Source of the DNA: CAUPWF01 sp963515125 | GTDB taxonomy: Bacteria; Bacillota; Clostridia; Lachnospirales; Lachnospiraceae | DNA length: 64,000 nucleotides | Reading direction: 5' to 3' | Assembly (NCBI GenBank): GCA_052116865.1 | Contig: JBQKKG010000015.1 | Coordinates: forward strand, 1 to 64,000 | Notes under the pieces: model-generated | Told to the model about the DNA's origin: nothing | Databases searched by the model: none | The model's input: the letters and a program-made list of their open reading frames with translations, nothing else | Program-made: the position numbers and the translations under genes | Shown: positions 42,735-52,983 of the stretch, piece by piece | Layout: each line of letters opens with the position of its first letter | Numbering within the stretch: the first letter of the stretch is position 1

Positions 42735-45077
42735 TCACCCAACAATCTTTTCTCGTAATTTGTTGATTTTCTTTATACTCTGAATAAATTTACCCTCACC
42801 ATATATTTCATTAAGTCCCATTTCTAAGTCATCTAACTTTGTGATAAGATATGGCTCATATCTCTCATCCAACTTTCTCAATATCTTATGCGTCAACAAA
42901 TAATCAATAGCTTCTTCTTTAGTTCCTCCACAGGCAATATATACAGGAACAAACTCATCCATCTGGCCCATAATACGATTACCAAATGTAATATTCATCT
43001 CCTTAAGATATTCATCAACTAAAGATATGTTTTTCTTGTCATTCTTTGTTAATTTATTCTCAGTTGTCTTTGCCCTCTCGAATAATGATAACAATTCTTC
43101 CACATCCATGGATATTTTAGCTACATTTTCCTCTGTAAACTCTTCGGCTCTATCGTCCATATCTAAAACTTGAGCCCTATCATAAACCTTATCGGTAATT
43201 AACGATGTAGAATCATCATTATTGGCTGTACCAATGAACCACACATTATTTGTAACACATATATTGGCTGCCTCATTAGAGTAATCAAGATATTTTGGCT
43301 TTTGTTCTTCATCTAACTCTGAATACCCAGAAACAAGTGGTATTATCCACTCAGCCTGATTCGGCTTTTCAAGGACTGAGAGAAAATCAGCAAAATAATA
43401 CTCTATTCTTGCAAGATTCATCTCATCTAATACAATAAAGTACCCTTTCTTTCTATTTGGTAAAGCAGACACTTCATACAAAAACTTTGTAAAATCTGTT
43501 TCCTTGTATCTATTTGTAAAGTCGTTATCATAGCCAAGTAACTCTCTATTATCTCTCCACGAAGGCTGAACAGGAACCACCTTACATTCTACATCTAAAG
43601 CCTCTGCAACAAGTCTAGGCAAACTTGATTTACCAGTTCCGCTTAGCCCCTGTAAAATAAGTAATCTTGATGCCTTTTCTGAAGCTGCAAGCGAAGCAAA
43701 GAATACTCTAATCGTATCAATCGAATAATAAAGTCTCTTATGAAATGATCCAAACGCTCTAACATAATCACACAATTCTTTCAAACTACGATTAAAGCCT
43801 TTTGGATTATACATTCCCTGCGCAGCAATATCTTTATCTATATCAACAAGAACCTTGAATTTACTTTCTTGTGTTGATTTGTATTGCTCACTTATGTACT
43901 TTAACTTCATTTGCAACTGATTATTCAAAGACTCTAATGCAGCTGATGCAACTCTTGCATTTTCCAGTTCGCGTGCACTCATTGCATATGCACTTATTTT
44001 AGCTTCTGCCTCAGATCTTTTTTGTTTTTCATTATCTAAAGCCATCCTAACATTCCCTAGTTCTTTTGTACTAGCTCTTAAGCGTTCAACTTCTTCTTCT
44101 GATGGCAAATTAGCCAGTTCATCATTTCGTTTAGTTGCTTCTTCTAATTGATTTTCTAATTCTTCAATTTTAGCTACAAGCGATTGGCCTTCATCATCTA
44201 AGAGTAAACTCTCCATATGAGCAGTTTTACTTGATAACTCTTTTATACGCTCTGTAAAAACTTCAATTTGATCTTCATAATGAGCAATCCGCTGTTGAAG
44301 CTTCAGAACTTCCTTTTCAGAATACTTATTGTATCTCTCCTTCAGTTCCTGTACATATTCTGAGTCTGCCTCCAAATCAGCTTGTTGTTCCTGTAATTCC
44401 TGAAGTTTCTTTTCGTACTCAAGTTTTTTCTTTGAATACGCTTTTGCTTTCTCCTCATATTCATGAGTTAATTCAGCTCTTTTCTTTTCTATTGCAGCAT
44501 CAGCCTCATGTATTTTAGTAAGTTTCTTTTCTTCAGCATCAACTCTTTCAAGATGAGCCTTTTCAAGTTCATCATCTATCTTCTTTCGCTGAACTTTTAT
44601 ATATTTCTCTAATTCTTTTTTCTGCTTTTCCTTATCATCTTCCCACTCTGCATATATTGCATCTTTTTCCTTTTCACGGATAGAAACCTCATCATCTTTA
44701 ATTCTCTTTATTTCTTCGGCAACAGCTGTTTCACATCGTTTTTTAACTTCTGCCTCTGCGTCAACCAGTTCTTTCTGACGCTTTTCCTGTGATTCTTTTT
44801 CTTCCTTTAACTCTTCTTCCTTCAGCTCTAGCTCAACTTGTCTAACATCCAGGTTATCCTTTTTTACGTTGTAATCTTTCTCGAGATCTGCTTTTAGAAT
44901 TTCTAATTCAGTCTTATTATATTCAATTTGCTCTTCTAATTCTTTTACTTTTGCTGCAACTCGCTCGTCTGTAATCAAAGCAGCTTCTATCTTATCTTGT
45001 TGCTGTTGCTTGAGTTTTTCAACCATATCTGCTTTCCCATTTCCAGATGGCATCAGCGGTTTCTTTGGTTTCCCCAT
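42735..45077 (-). CDS. Coiled-coil McrB-like AAA+ ATPase
   Basis: A 780-aa protein. Residues ~15-430 are an unbroken Glu/Lys-rich coiled coil. The C-terminal third is an McrB-type AAA+ domain: Walker A GLSGTGKSS (about 474-482), PSWRDNRELLGY, Walker B FIVLDEMNLARIEYYFADFL (~545-565), sensor GTANNDDS (~614) and DKVYDRAQ (~628). McrB uses GTP, but here nucleotide preference is unknown. The start overlaps the previous stop (TAATG). The long coiled coil instead of a DNA-binding domain suggests a sensor or scaffold that loads the DUF2357-like partner. Confidence 0.85.
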   Translation of the reverse strand: MGKPKKPLMPSGNGKADMVEKLKQQQQDKIEAALITDERVAAKVKELEEQIEYNKTELEILKADLEKDYNVKKDNLDVRQVELELKEEELKEEKESQEKRQKELVDAEAEVKKRCETAVAEEIKRIKDDEVSIREKEKDAIYAEWEDDKEKQKKELEKYIKVQRKKIDDELEKAHLERVDAEEKKLTKIHEADAAIEKKRAELTHEYEEKAKAYSKKKLEYEKKLQELQEQQADLEADSEYVQELKERYNKYSEKEVLKLQQRIAHYEDQIEVFTERIKELSSKTAHMESLLLDDEGQSLVAKIEELENQLEEATKRNDELANLPSEEEVERLRASTKELGNVRMALDNEKQKRSEAEAKISAYAMSARELENARVASAALESLNNQLQMKLKYISEQYKSTQESKFKVLVDIDKDIAAQGMYNPKGFNRSLKELCDYVRAFGSFHKRLYYSIDTIRVFFASLAASEKASRLLILQGLSGTGKSSLPRLVAEALDVECKVVPVQPSWRDNRELLGYDNDFTNRYKETDFTKFLYEVSALPNRKKGYFIVLDEMNLARIEYYFADFLSVLEKPNQAEWIIPLVSGYSELDEEQKPKYLDYSNEAANICVTNNVWFIGTANNDDSTSLITDKVYDRAQVLDMDDRAEEFTEENVAKISMDVEELLSLFERAKTTENKLTKNDKKNISLVDEYLKEMNITFGNRIMGQMDEFVPVYIACGGTKEEAIDYLLTHKILRKLDERYEPYLITKLDDLEMGLNEIYGEGKFIQSIKKINKLREKIVG

Positions 45078-46711
45078 TATTTCTCCTCCATAAATCTGTT
45101 ATAGATAGCACGAAGTACATTTTCAAACTCTTCGTATTGCTGGATTACTATTTTTTCTGTAAATTTAATGTCTGCTATCGCATCACCACCATGAGATGCC
45201 GCTGTTCCATCTCCCTTTTTCTTTTTTAGATTTGAGGTTAATTCCTTTAGTCTAATCGGAAGTCTTGGAATATTGCGCAGCAAATCCATAGATTTTCCTG
45301 ATTTATCGTTCCACGCATCCATCAGAATTAATGCAAAGAAAGCAGTTGCATATCCATCTTCACTACTGGTACTTATCATGTTTTTATACATGTTGAAGCT
45401 TGAGTACTCGCTATATACATTATCTTCTAAAAAGGGATATGACTTGACAAGCATGCGCAGATTTTCTTTGTACTGATCATATTCTAGCTCTTTGCACTTA
45501 AACAAATAATCATTCTTTTTCACCATCAATCGAAGACCTGCTTCGTATGCCGTTCTCAAAGATTGAGCAAAATTTATCGATTCATCTTCCCCATTCTCAA
45601 ATCGGTTTTTGCATACAGTGAGTCTGCTTATAGTTTTCTTTACGGCTTTAAACTCTTGATCATTACAAATAAATGGAAATTCATTAAATAAGTCAATATT
45701 CAAATCATTTCCAAAGGCGACATCCTCCTTTAGTTCCTCTTTCTTCAGCATCAAGAACAGCTGTATTTCATCTTCGAAATCACTATTGCATGTTCTCATA
45801 CGATTGATTACAGTTCTGAACCAGTCATCCATTCTATCTCCAAACGGCGAGATTACAATTATCTCATCCGGAGAATTTCTATTTATCGCAATGTAGCCCC
45901 TGGCAAAATACTTTTCAGGTGTATCATCTAGAATAGTAATTTTTTCTACTTCTTTCTGCTTTATTTCTTTCTGTTCTTCCTGCTCTTTATCTGCCAGAGT
46001 CTGAACTGCAATATCCTCATTATAGGAACCATCATCATAAATCGATTCCCATTCCACCTCATCTTCAAATGGAATAAAATCATCAAGAGGCGCTTTTTCC
46101 AATTGTTGCTCTGTCATATCAATAGTATTGTTATTAGAAATGAATCCCTTGCGTCTATTAATGCATAATCTCCCCCAATATCTTATTGCTGTCTTTATTG
46201 CTGCACTTCTTGGTTTTTTGTTCGAGTAATCTTCCAATTTGATTTTCAAAACATTTTCATCTTCGACATAAAAATCCGGAAGTTTTGTTATATCAAAAAC
46301 TGGAACAATACTTTTTGTAACCATGTCTTGAATCATATATATTTTTTTATTTTTCTTTGATACTTCTAAATCAGATCTATAAGGATTAGAAAACTTATTC
46401 AGTAATTTTTTCCCTTCCTTCGATAAGGTCAGTGTCTTGTATCTTTGATCAAAATACTCTAAATTTGTACACTTAGCAATTGCCGCCTCTACTAGTTCTT
46501 TACTAAATCCCACATCATTACACAGCACTTTTGTTATATCTGCATATCCTTTATTAACCAATTCCAGAATTAAATGCTCTAAAATATTTAATTGCTGAAT
46601 TTCACTCTCTGGAATATAGCAAGTCCATACAGCTACAGGCCATGCAAATGCTTTTCTTTCATTTACACTGACATTTCTCGTATTGGATCCGAAATCATAC
46701 ATTCTGATCAT
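45077..46711 (-). CDS. Unrecognised 544-aa protein of the kinase-McrB operon
   Basis: I do not recognise a family. The N-terminal ~100 residues look like a winged helix (NILEHLILELVNKGYADITK, then LTLSKEGKKLLNKF), then a linker with a very acidic and Gln/Glu/Lys-rich stretch (about 250-280), then a helical region (RTAYEAGLRLMVKKNDYLFK) and a Lys-rich tail. The ATG (MIRMYDFGS) is used because AGGAG lies 11 nt upstream; a GTG further out overlaps the helicase end. Its stop overlaps the McrB start, so it is part of the same complex or pathway. Confidence 0.6.
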   Translation of the reverse strand: MIRMYDFGSNTRNVSVNERKAFAWPVAVWTCYIPESEIQQLNILEHLILELVNKGYADITKVLCNDVGFSKELVEAAIAKCTNLEYFDQRYKTLTLSKEGKKLLNKFSNPYRSDLEVSKKNKKIYMIQDMVTKSIVPVFDITKLPDFYVEDENVLKIKLEDYSNKKPRSAAIKTAIRYWGRLCINRRKGFISNNNTIDMTEQQLEKAPLDDFIPFEDEVEWESIYDDGSYNEDIAVQTLADKEQEEQKEIKQKEVEKITILDDTPEKYFARGYIAINRNSPDEIIVISPFGDRMDDWFRTVINRMRTCNSDFEDEIQLFLMLKKEELKEDVAFGNDLNIDLFNEFPFICNDQEFKAVKKTISRLTVCKNRFENGEDESINFAQSLRTAYEAGLRLMVKKNDYLFKCKELEYDQYKENLRMLVKSYPFLEDNVYSEYSSFNMYKNMISTSSEDGYATAFFALILMDAWNDKSGKSMDLLRNIPRLPIRLKELTSNLKKKKGDGTAASHGGDAIADIKFTEKIVIQQYEEFENVLRAIYNRFMEEK

Positions 46712-46731
46712 AATACACCACTCTCCTATGT

Positions 46732-49700
46732 TTACTGACACTTCTTATACATTTCATGAAGTGCTTTGATATACTCTTTTTCTCCGTCAAATGCAACCGT
46801 CTTAGAATCTCCCACTGCAACTAATAATCTTTTTGCTCTACTAAATGCAACACACAATCGATTATCATTATTTAGGAATCCTACTCTTTTTTTCATTTCA
46901 GTTTCTTCATTTGAACGAACAACAGATAAGAGTACAATATCAAATTCCTTTCCCTGAAATGCATCAACTGTTCCTACACAAATACGGTAAATATCACTTG
47001 GAAATTTTGCATGTACCATATCATTTAGCAACTTAGCCTGCGCACTATAAAAAGTTATAATACCAACCTTATATTCTGAATTTCTTGCTAATATAAGCGA
47101 CAGCTCTTTTTCTAGTCGGTCTACTTCGCACTTTCTAGTTACACTTTGACGTTTATACTCTGCTGGATACTCATCACTTCGCGGTAAATCAATCCATGCA
47201 ATCGCTCTGTTATCATACAAATTTAAGCCATGTTCTTTATCCTCCGATTTACATAATGTCTCTAGTTTTCCATCATAGAAAACATTTACTAAATCACATA
47301 TGTCCGGATGCATTCTATATTGTTCACTCAACATAGCGGTTCTAGTAATTCCAAGCTTTTTATCTTCCTTGGATACTCCATCATTCAGTCTCATAAATAA
47401 TGATTCTTCCAATACTTTTTCTACATCGTATTTTACACTCTTCTTCATTACAGCCTGAACGACATCCTTCTCAACCATATGCGGCAACTGTTTATGATCT
47501 CCCACTAAAATGATTTTCTTTCCCATTGACATTGGAATCAACAAATCTAGTGGATTCGATCGTGCTGCTTCGTCGACAATAACATAGTCATATTCTTCAG
47601 CAAAACCAGCCATCGAAGCACTTAAAAATGGATTGGCTGCCTGCTGACAAGTAGCTGCATTTATTTTTGAATAAGAGCGTATTAACTGATCGACATTTAG
47701 GCTGTTTGTTAGTTCTTGCTTAAATTCCCAAATCAAATTCTCAATCGCGGACGTCTCTTTATCACCACTTGCTACTATCTCAAGCCTAATTGCTTTGATT
47801 ACGTCATTTATATCCCTATCAATAAACTCATCATTAATAACTGCTAACTCAGGGAAAATTGCTTCTATACGATCACAATCATCCCGCAACATAATCAGAT
47901 ACTTATCGAGTTCATTACAATCATCTGTTATTCTCTTTAATTTTCTCCAATACTCTGGTATTTCCACGTCGATATCACAATCATATTTTAAGTATTGCTC
48001 CAATTGCTTTAATTGGCTAACTCCATCATCCAAAAATGCCTCTTTAGTTAACCTTTGTCCATGTATCAAACACCCAATTGCAGATCCATCTCCACTACTT
48101 TTATTCTTTGATTCTATCTCAGCTAACACCTTTGTATATTTGTTTACTAAATCTGCACTCAAATCCAACAATTGTACCTGCTTATAGCATTCTATAAGCA
48201 ACTCGTGTTTTTCTGAAAGCTCTGAGCTTTCTTCTATCCTTACAAGCTTCTCAAAAATTTCTCGAACTACACTTCTTGAATTTCCATCCTTTTTTTCAAG
48301 CCAACTTTCACAGGAAAGAATCATGGAATCAATCCAATCATAGATAATCATACTTTCATCTTCTTTCCCTTTTCTCGCCGACACTCGATTAACAGGAATA
48401 CCCCCATAATCAATAGATTCAACAGCATTATCAACAGCGTCATGCTGTGTTGAAGTAATAAGTATTTTAGCCTTGCTATCCCATAGTTCGGCAATTCTTC
48501 TAACTATAGCGCGAATAACTGTTGTCTTCCCTGTACCAGGTGGTCCTTGAATAATGGCGATATCTGGAGTATTAATTGCCGTATCGATAGCCTGCTTTTG
48601 CTTTTCTGTAAAATGCAAATCCTTTCCTTCAAAGATTTCTTTTTCAAGGCTTACAGATACCGGTTGATACTTTCTTCCGACTACTCCTACTTGGGCACCA
48701 CCCTGGATTATATTCTTTAAACCTGGCATCTTACACTTATTTGCTAAAATGTTTTTTTCAGCTTGTTCTCGTCTTTTCTTTTGAATCGCAGAACCAGATA
48801 TACTCGGAACCAAATACCCTTTCACAGGTACTGCTCTTGAAGTATCCATATCCTCTTTAATAATAAATTCCGGTGTGTTTACACATGAAAAGTCTATTTC
48901 AGTTCCAACAATAGTCGCAGATCGTGGATTGTAATCCATTGGATGCTCCAGATTAATATTTGCCAATACAGCATAATACATGTTGTCTACACAAAACTCT
49001 CTTCTTGTATAGCCTCCATCAATTGAAAATATAATCATGCCATTCAAATAACGAAAATTCTTATATTTAATCACACCCATCTCTTCTGCTTGCAATTTTA
49101 TACTTTCATACTCTAATTCATTGTATATGTTCCAAAGATCAATAAACTCAGCATCTGAATGAATTAACTTTGCATACTGTTCATTGGCTCTTGCCGTCAA
49201 TATAGCTCTATCTGTAAGTTCGTTAACAATTTCGATTGAACCTGACAACAATGCTATTGGGAAGTCAATTCTAGCTCTATTGGTTCTTTTTCTAATTTGT
49301 GTAATATGTAAATATTTTTGTGGTGTCTGTGTAATTGTAAAAGAATACTTATCTCCCACTATTTCAAGTGATTCACCATTATTTCTTGTTGAATACGCAA
49401 ATGCATAGCTACCATTTTCATTAACAATAATTTGACTCTGAATCTCTTCCACTGCTCTATCAAGCTCAATGTCATTTGCTCTTAACTCCGCCGTTATAGA
49501 CTGGTCGATAATAATACGCAATGGATTATCGTCGTCATATTCAACAGACTCCGAGAACTCTAATAATGTCAATGAAATATAGTTCTCTTCTATCTTATCT
49601 ACTCTTAAAAGAGCTCTTCCATATGAGCTACTTACTTCTGCCTTTACGTCGGATTCTTCTGCTGCTATTTCTACACGTAAAAACACGCCTTTCTCAGATA

Positions 49701-49824
49701 TAATGAATAGTTCATCTTGTAGTAATTGATAATCTACAAGGCCATTTTTTACATGAATCTCAGCATCCTCTAATATTACAGTAAAACAATATTCCTTGGA
49801 GAATTTTATTCGCTTACTATTCAT
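46732..49824 (-). CDS. SF1 helicase (DNA2/NAM7-like)
   Basis: A 1030-aa protein. The N-terminal ~400 residues carry no motif I recognise. The helicase core follows: Walker A IIQGPPGTGKTT (~427-438), motif Ia STQHDAVDNA, DEAA box VIVDEAARSNPLDL (~743-756), GDHKQLPHMVE (~772), EQYRMHPD (~833), TVDAFQGKEFDIVLLSVVR (~955-973) and VAFSRAKRLLV (~993). This is the SF1B DNA2/UPF1-type, acting on DNA or RNA. The ATG overlaps the kinase stop (ATGA). Confidence 0.88.
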   Translation of the reverse strand: MNSKRIKFSKEYCFTVILEDAEIHVKNGLVDYQLLQDELFIISEKGVFLRVEIAAEESDVKAEVSSSYGRALLRVDKIEENYISLTLLEFSESVEYDDDNPLRIIIDQSITAELRANDIELDRAVEEIQSQIIVNENGSYAFAYSTRNNGESLEIVGDKYSFTITQTPQKYLHITQIRKRTNRARIDFPIALLSGSIEIVNELTDRAILTARANEQYAKLIHSDAEFIDLWNIYNELEYESIKLQAEEMGVIKYKNFRYLNGMIIFSIDGGYTRREFCVDNMYYAVLANINLEHPMDYNPRSATIVGTEIDFSCVNTPEFIIKEDMDTSRAVPVKGYLVPSISGSAIQKKRREQAEKNILANKCKMPGLKNIIQGGAQVGVVGRKYQPVSVSLEKEIFEGKDLHFTEKQKQAIDTAINTPDIAIIQGPPGTGKTTVIRAIVRRIAELWDSKAKILITSTQHDAVDNAVESIDYGGIPVNRVSARKGKEDESMIIYDWIDSMILSCESWLEKKDGNSRSVVREIFEKLVRIEESSELSEKHELLIECYKQVQLLDLSADLVNKYTKVLAEIESKNKSSGDGSAIGCLIHGQRLTKEAFLDDGVSQLKQLEQYLKYDCDIDVEIPEYWRKLKRITDDCNELDKYLIMLRDDCDRIEAIFPELAVINDEFIDRDINDVIKAIRLEIVASGDKETSAIENLIWEFKQELTNSLNVDQLIRSYSKINAATCQQAANPFLSASMAGFAEEYDYVIVDEAARSNPLDLLIPMSMGKKIILVGDHKQLPHMVEKDVVQAVMKKSVKYDVEKVLEESLFMRLNDGVSKEDKKLGITRTAMLSEQYRMHPDICDLVNVFYDGKLETLCKSEDKEHGLNLYDNRAIAWIDLPRSDEYPAEYKRQSVTRKCEVDRLEKELSLILARNSEYKVGIITFYSAQAKLLNDMVHAKFPSDIYRICVGTVDAFQGKEFDIVLLSVVRSNEETEMKKRVGFLNNDNRLCVAFSRAKRLLVAVGDSKTVAFDGEKEYIKALHEMYKKCQ

Positions 49825-51317
49825 TTACTTCCCTCCCGCTTTATTAAAACAAACTTACTGATCTCAGTAGTTCCGTAAAATTTTTCTATCATTTTTGTAT
49901 CTATGAATTCACTCTCGGTAGTAACATCAATATTCTTTTCCAAAAAAAGAAAATAATCGCCCGGTTCCTCATCAATGATAACTGATCCTGTAACTCCTTT
50001 TTTATAGGGAGCAACTGATCTAGGTGATGTAAACTTAGAATCACTCAATGTAATTTTATTATTTACAAGATTTATAACAGCAAGCTTCCCATCTTTTGTT
50101 CTTGCAACTGCCGCAAGCGAACCATCTGAATCAATTGGAATATTCTCATCAAAAAAGCTTCGATTTATATACTTCATTTCTTTAGTAACAGCCATAAATC
50201 CAGCAATATCAGAATATACATCCAATGGTTTCAAATCATTCCCTCCATCTAGTGGGATTAGTATTTTCCCTTTGGTTCTAACCATATTTCTGCTCGTCAA
50301 CAGGTAGATACTGCTAGCCTTTTTATCACACATCGGGCACTTGCAAGATGCATCTGTATAATAATACTCAGCATCACACCCCGGATGATCACATTGAACT
50401 GTAATGTTTCTTGCATGAGCACATGCCTTCATAAATTCCATCAATGTAGGCCTTCTACAACTTTCTATTTTCCCTTCAACGAAAGTCCTTTTAAACAGTT
50501 CTTTTAATTCCTCTGTAAGAAAAATTTGTGTATTCTCAAAGTTACTATTTTTATTTTCACTAGAATTCGGATCTCCAATATACGCCAACTTCCCTGTATC
50601 AACTGCTTCCTGAACCCACTCAGGATTTGCATCTTCTGCATCATCCCCAATAAACGGATGACAAGTCGTTATCATTTTAAAAAGAAGAACAGCATATGAA
50701 TATGTATCTGTCACTGTATTTGTAATAGCAGTATGATTTCCTATTTCCGGGGCCATATAATAATTTGTTCCATCTACTAATGGCTTATAAGCACCAGAAG
50801 TGATATTATCCGAATCAATTATTGCTAGACTATTCTTGTCTCTTGAAACAAAAATATTACTTGGTGAAATATCCACATAAGCATATCCATTGATATGCAG
50901 ATATCTCAGACTCTTTGCCAAAAGGTATCCTATCTGTAGCCTTTTTGTAATCCCTCCGGTTGCATTGAAAAACCAATCCCATAGATCCTCTATCTCTTCT
51001 GGCTTTTCAACATAATCATTTAATGACACATGACCTTTAGCCTCTTTCATAACATATCCTATGTATGGCTCGTCAAGTACAGCTAGTGGGAATGCTATCC
51101 TTGTCTCTTTTGGTAATTGCGCTCCTCTTTTTTGTAACCACCTATATCTTTCCAAATACTTATCACGGTCCTGTGAAGTATTAATCTTTATCAAATAGTC
51201 TTCTACAGTTCGATATACAATTCCTTGACCACCTTTATTCAAAACAGATGTAATATGATATTCTCTACCATCAACATCTTTTATTATCTTTCCAATTAAA
51301 TCCGTTTCATTATTCAT
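49821..51317 (-). CDS. TerY-P-type protein kinase with zinc ribbon
   Basis: A 498-aa protein. The kinase domain has the Gly loop LNKGGQGIVYR (26-36), a Lys in YLIKI, catalytic loop YVDISPSNIFV (~143-153), metal-binding IIDSDN in place of DFG (~162) and GTNYYMAPEIG (~181). A zinc ribbon follows (CDHPGCDAEY, CKCPMCDKK, ~308-334), then a beta-rich C-terminal domain. This kinase-zinc ribbon design next to a vWA and a PP2C gene matches the TerY-P triad described for Ter-linked stress systems. Its start is one base after the phosphatase stop. Targets unknown. Confidence 0.82.
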   Translation of the reverse strand: MNNETDLIGKIIKDVDGREYHITSVLNKGGQGIVYRTVEDYLIKINTSQDRDKYLERYRWLQKRGAQLPKETRIAFPLAVLDEPYIGYVMKEAKGHVSLNDYVEKPEEIEDLWDWFFNATGGITKRLQIGYLLAKSLRYLHINGYAYVDISPSNIFVSRDKNSLAIIDSDNITSGAYKPLVDGTNYYMAPEIGNHTAITNTVTDTYSYAVLLFKMITTCHPFIGDDAEDANPEWVQEAVDTGKLAYIGDPNSSENKNSNFENTQIFLTEELKELFKRTFVEGKIESCRRPTLMEFMKACAHARNITVQCDHPGCDAEYYYTDASCKCPMCDKKASSIYLLTSRNMVRTKGKILIPLDGGNDLKPLDVYSDIAGFMAVTKEMKYINRSFFDENIPIDSDGSLAAVARTKDGKLAVINLVNNKITLSDSKFTSPRSVAPYKKGVTGSVIIDEEPGDYFLFLEKNIDVTTESEFIDTKMIEKFYGTTEISKFVLIKREGSK

Positions 51318-51318
51318 G

Positions 51319-52080
51319 TTATACCTCTTCAGTTACTGCTAAATAGCAGATTGTTTTATCGTCACTATGATTTTCTGTTTCCCAATCTGATATCCATTCT
51401 TCTAGCTCCTCTTGAAGTGCATCTGAACTGCCCTCCCTAATCACATCAAGAAAGTAATCTGGCAATGTCAGCTTTTTCTCTGGAATCAAATCATCTGCAA
51501 TCCCATCTGTTGATACAATCATTATGACATCATCTTCTAAATTTACTGTTTGAACTATTTGAAACGACATAAGTTCATTTACATTAATTGAGCACATTGA
51601 ATTTGTTACATTGCTAAATAAATCCTTTTTATCAATACAATCCTTGCAAATAATTCGATTACATCCTAAAAGAGCCATCCCGTCACCAATACCTCCAATT
51701 AGCACACTCCCTTTGTAATATATTGCAATGTGAACCGTTGTATCATATTGGTTAATCTCTTGCATATCATATGAGCAATTCCATTCCTCAACTATTCTTT
51801 TTGTCATAATATTTGCTACATTATCGGACAAGAACGAGTACTGTGGCAATTTAGTCAAAACCCATTGTTCAATAATCTCAGTAATCTTTTTTGCACCTTG
51901 ATCAGAATATTTACAAGATCCCAACCCATCTGCAACAATGACATAGGCGAGTTCCTTGTCCTTACTTATCCCAATTCTATACGCATCCTGGTTAATATCC
52001 TTATCAACGCCTTTATCCGACAGACCTCCAACACACAACTTCTTTTGATTAAATACTAATTCTTTCTTATCACTCTTCAC
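51319..52080 (-). CDS. PP2C-family serine/threonine phosphatase
   Basis: A 253-aa PP2C with the metal-binding motifs: DINQDAYRI (~28), VIVADGLGSCKYSDQGA (~48-64), GGIGDG (~130), VSTDGIADDL (~190-200) and a final DDKT. The start is GTG with GGAGAAATAATA upstream. It is the counter-enzyme to the adjacent kinase. A missing regulatory domain suggests it is controlled by partner proteins such as the vWA factor. Confidence 0.87.
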   Translation of the reverse strand: MKSDKKELVFNQKKLCVGGLSDKGVDKDINQDAYRIGISKDKELAYVIVADGLGSCKYSDQGAKKITEIIEQWVLTKLPQYSFLSDNVANIMTKRIVEEWNCSYDMQEINQYDTTVHIAIYYKGSVLIGGIGDGMALLGCNRIICKDCIDKKDLFSNVTNSMCSINVNELMSFQIVQTVNLEDDVIMIVSTDGIADDLIPEKKLTLPDYFLDVIREGSSDALQEELEEWISDWETENHSDDKTICYLAVTEEV

Positions 52081-52100
52081 TATTATTTCTCCATATATAT

Positions 52101-52817
52101 TTACTGTGTAAGACTCATTAAATAGGCTACTTCATCCTCGGTAAATTTCTGTCTCGGGTCTTCGATAATAGGCTCATTAGGATTACTACTCACAGATCGC
52201 TTACTAATTGAATATGTCACCCATTGGAAGAACTTTGTAATCGTTGCTAAATCATTTGCCTTTATAACTGGAACATCTGGATTATTAATAAATGCATTAA
52301 GCATCTTATAATTTGTTCCTTCTCCAATTCCTAAGGCAAGTTTAGGACATTTTTTAAGGCGCTCGCTTTCATGTAATCTTTTTAATGGATCCCATTCATT
52401 AAAATCAAATGCCTGTGGATTCATTTTTCCTGGGCAGTCAGATGGAAGTCCATCACTCAAAAGAATTATGGTCGGCGTATATGCTCTCTCTAGCACTTGA
52501 TTGCGGTCTTCTAACATATTTATCGCTTCATCAATCGCCTGCCCCATCCATGTTTTACCAGCTGCTTTAAACTCTGGTACAACAATGTTCTCAATCTTAT
52601 CTATTGGCTGAATTACTTCTACGGTATTTCCAAATGTAATAATACCTATACTAATTTTACCTTTTGCATTTTTTATTGCTGAAAACTCAGCAATCATTTC
52701 CTTTAATGCCAAATTTACCGTATTAATTTTTTCGTTTGCCATACTTCCACTATTATCAACTAACAGAAGAACTGGAAGTGCTCTTGCTTCTTTTATTACA
52801 ACATCCTTTAAACCCAT
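52101..52817 (-). CDS. TerY-like vWA domain protein
   Basis: A 238-aa von Willebrand A domain protein. The MIDAS motif D21-x-S23-x-S25 is in LLLVDNSGSMANEK. The conserved Thr lies in AGKTWMGQAID (~95) and Asp in LLSDGLPSDCPG (~120). It ends in a short basic and acidic tail. With PP2C and kinase it forms the TerY-P triad. vWA proteins of this type assemble complexes through metal-dependent contacts. It is the first gene of the long operon to 40450; AAAGGAGAT precedes the ATG. Confidence 0.86.
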   Translation of the reverse strand: MGLKDVVIKEARALPVLLLVDNSGSMANEKINTVNLALKEMIAEFSAIKNAKGKISIGIITFGNTVEVIQPIDKIENIVVPEFKAAGKTWMGQAIDEAINMLEDRNQVLERAYTPTIILLSDGLPSDCPGKMNPQAFDFNEWDPLKRLHESERLKKCPKLALGIGEGTNYKMLNAFINNPDVPVIKANDLATITKFFQWVTYSISKRSVSSNPNEPIIEDPRQKFTEDEVAYLMSLTQ

Positions 52818-52919
52818 TTTTTTATCTCCTTTGACAATCTTATACTATCAACTTGCACCTCAATCCACGATAAAAAAACTATGCGAATTAAGAATTTAGC
52901 ATATGTTCGAAATCCCAAA

Positions 52920-52968
52920 ATTGAATGCAGTCCAAAATCATACTCGTAAGTAGCGCTTTGCATTCAAT
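52920..52968 (-). promoter_or_regulatory. Inverted repeat between the WYL and vWA operons
   Basis: ATTGAATGCA (52920-52929) and TGCATTCAAT (52959-52968) are perfect 10-bp arms 29 bp apart. It may be a weak terminator of the WYL operon (followed by TTTT) or an operator. A candidate -10 (TATAAG) for the vWA gene lies downstream in the same gap. Confidence 0.45.
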
Positions 52969-52983
52969 AAGTACCACCTTTTC

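Noticed and set aside
46845..47036. Plus-strand frames over the helicase gene
   Set aside because: Short antisense frames with no ribosome site, inside a strongly supported coding region.
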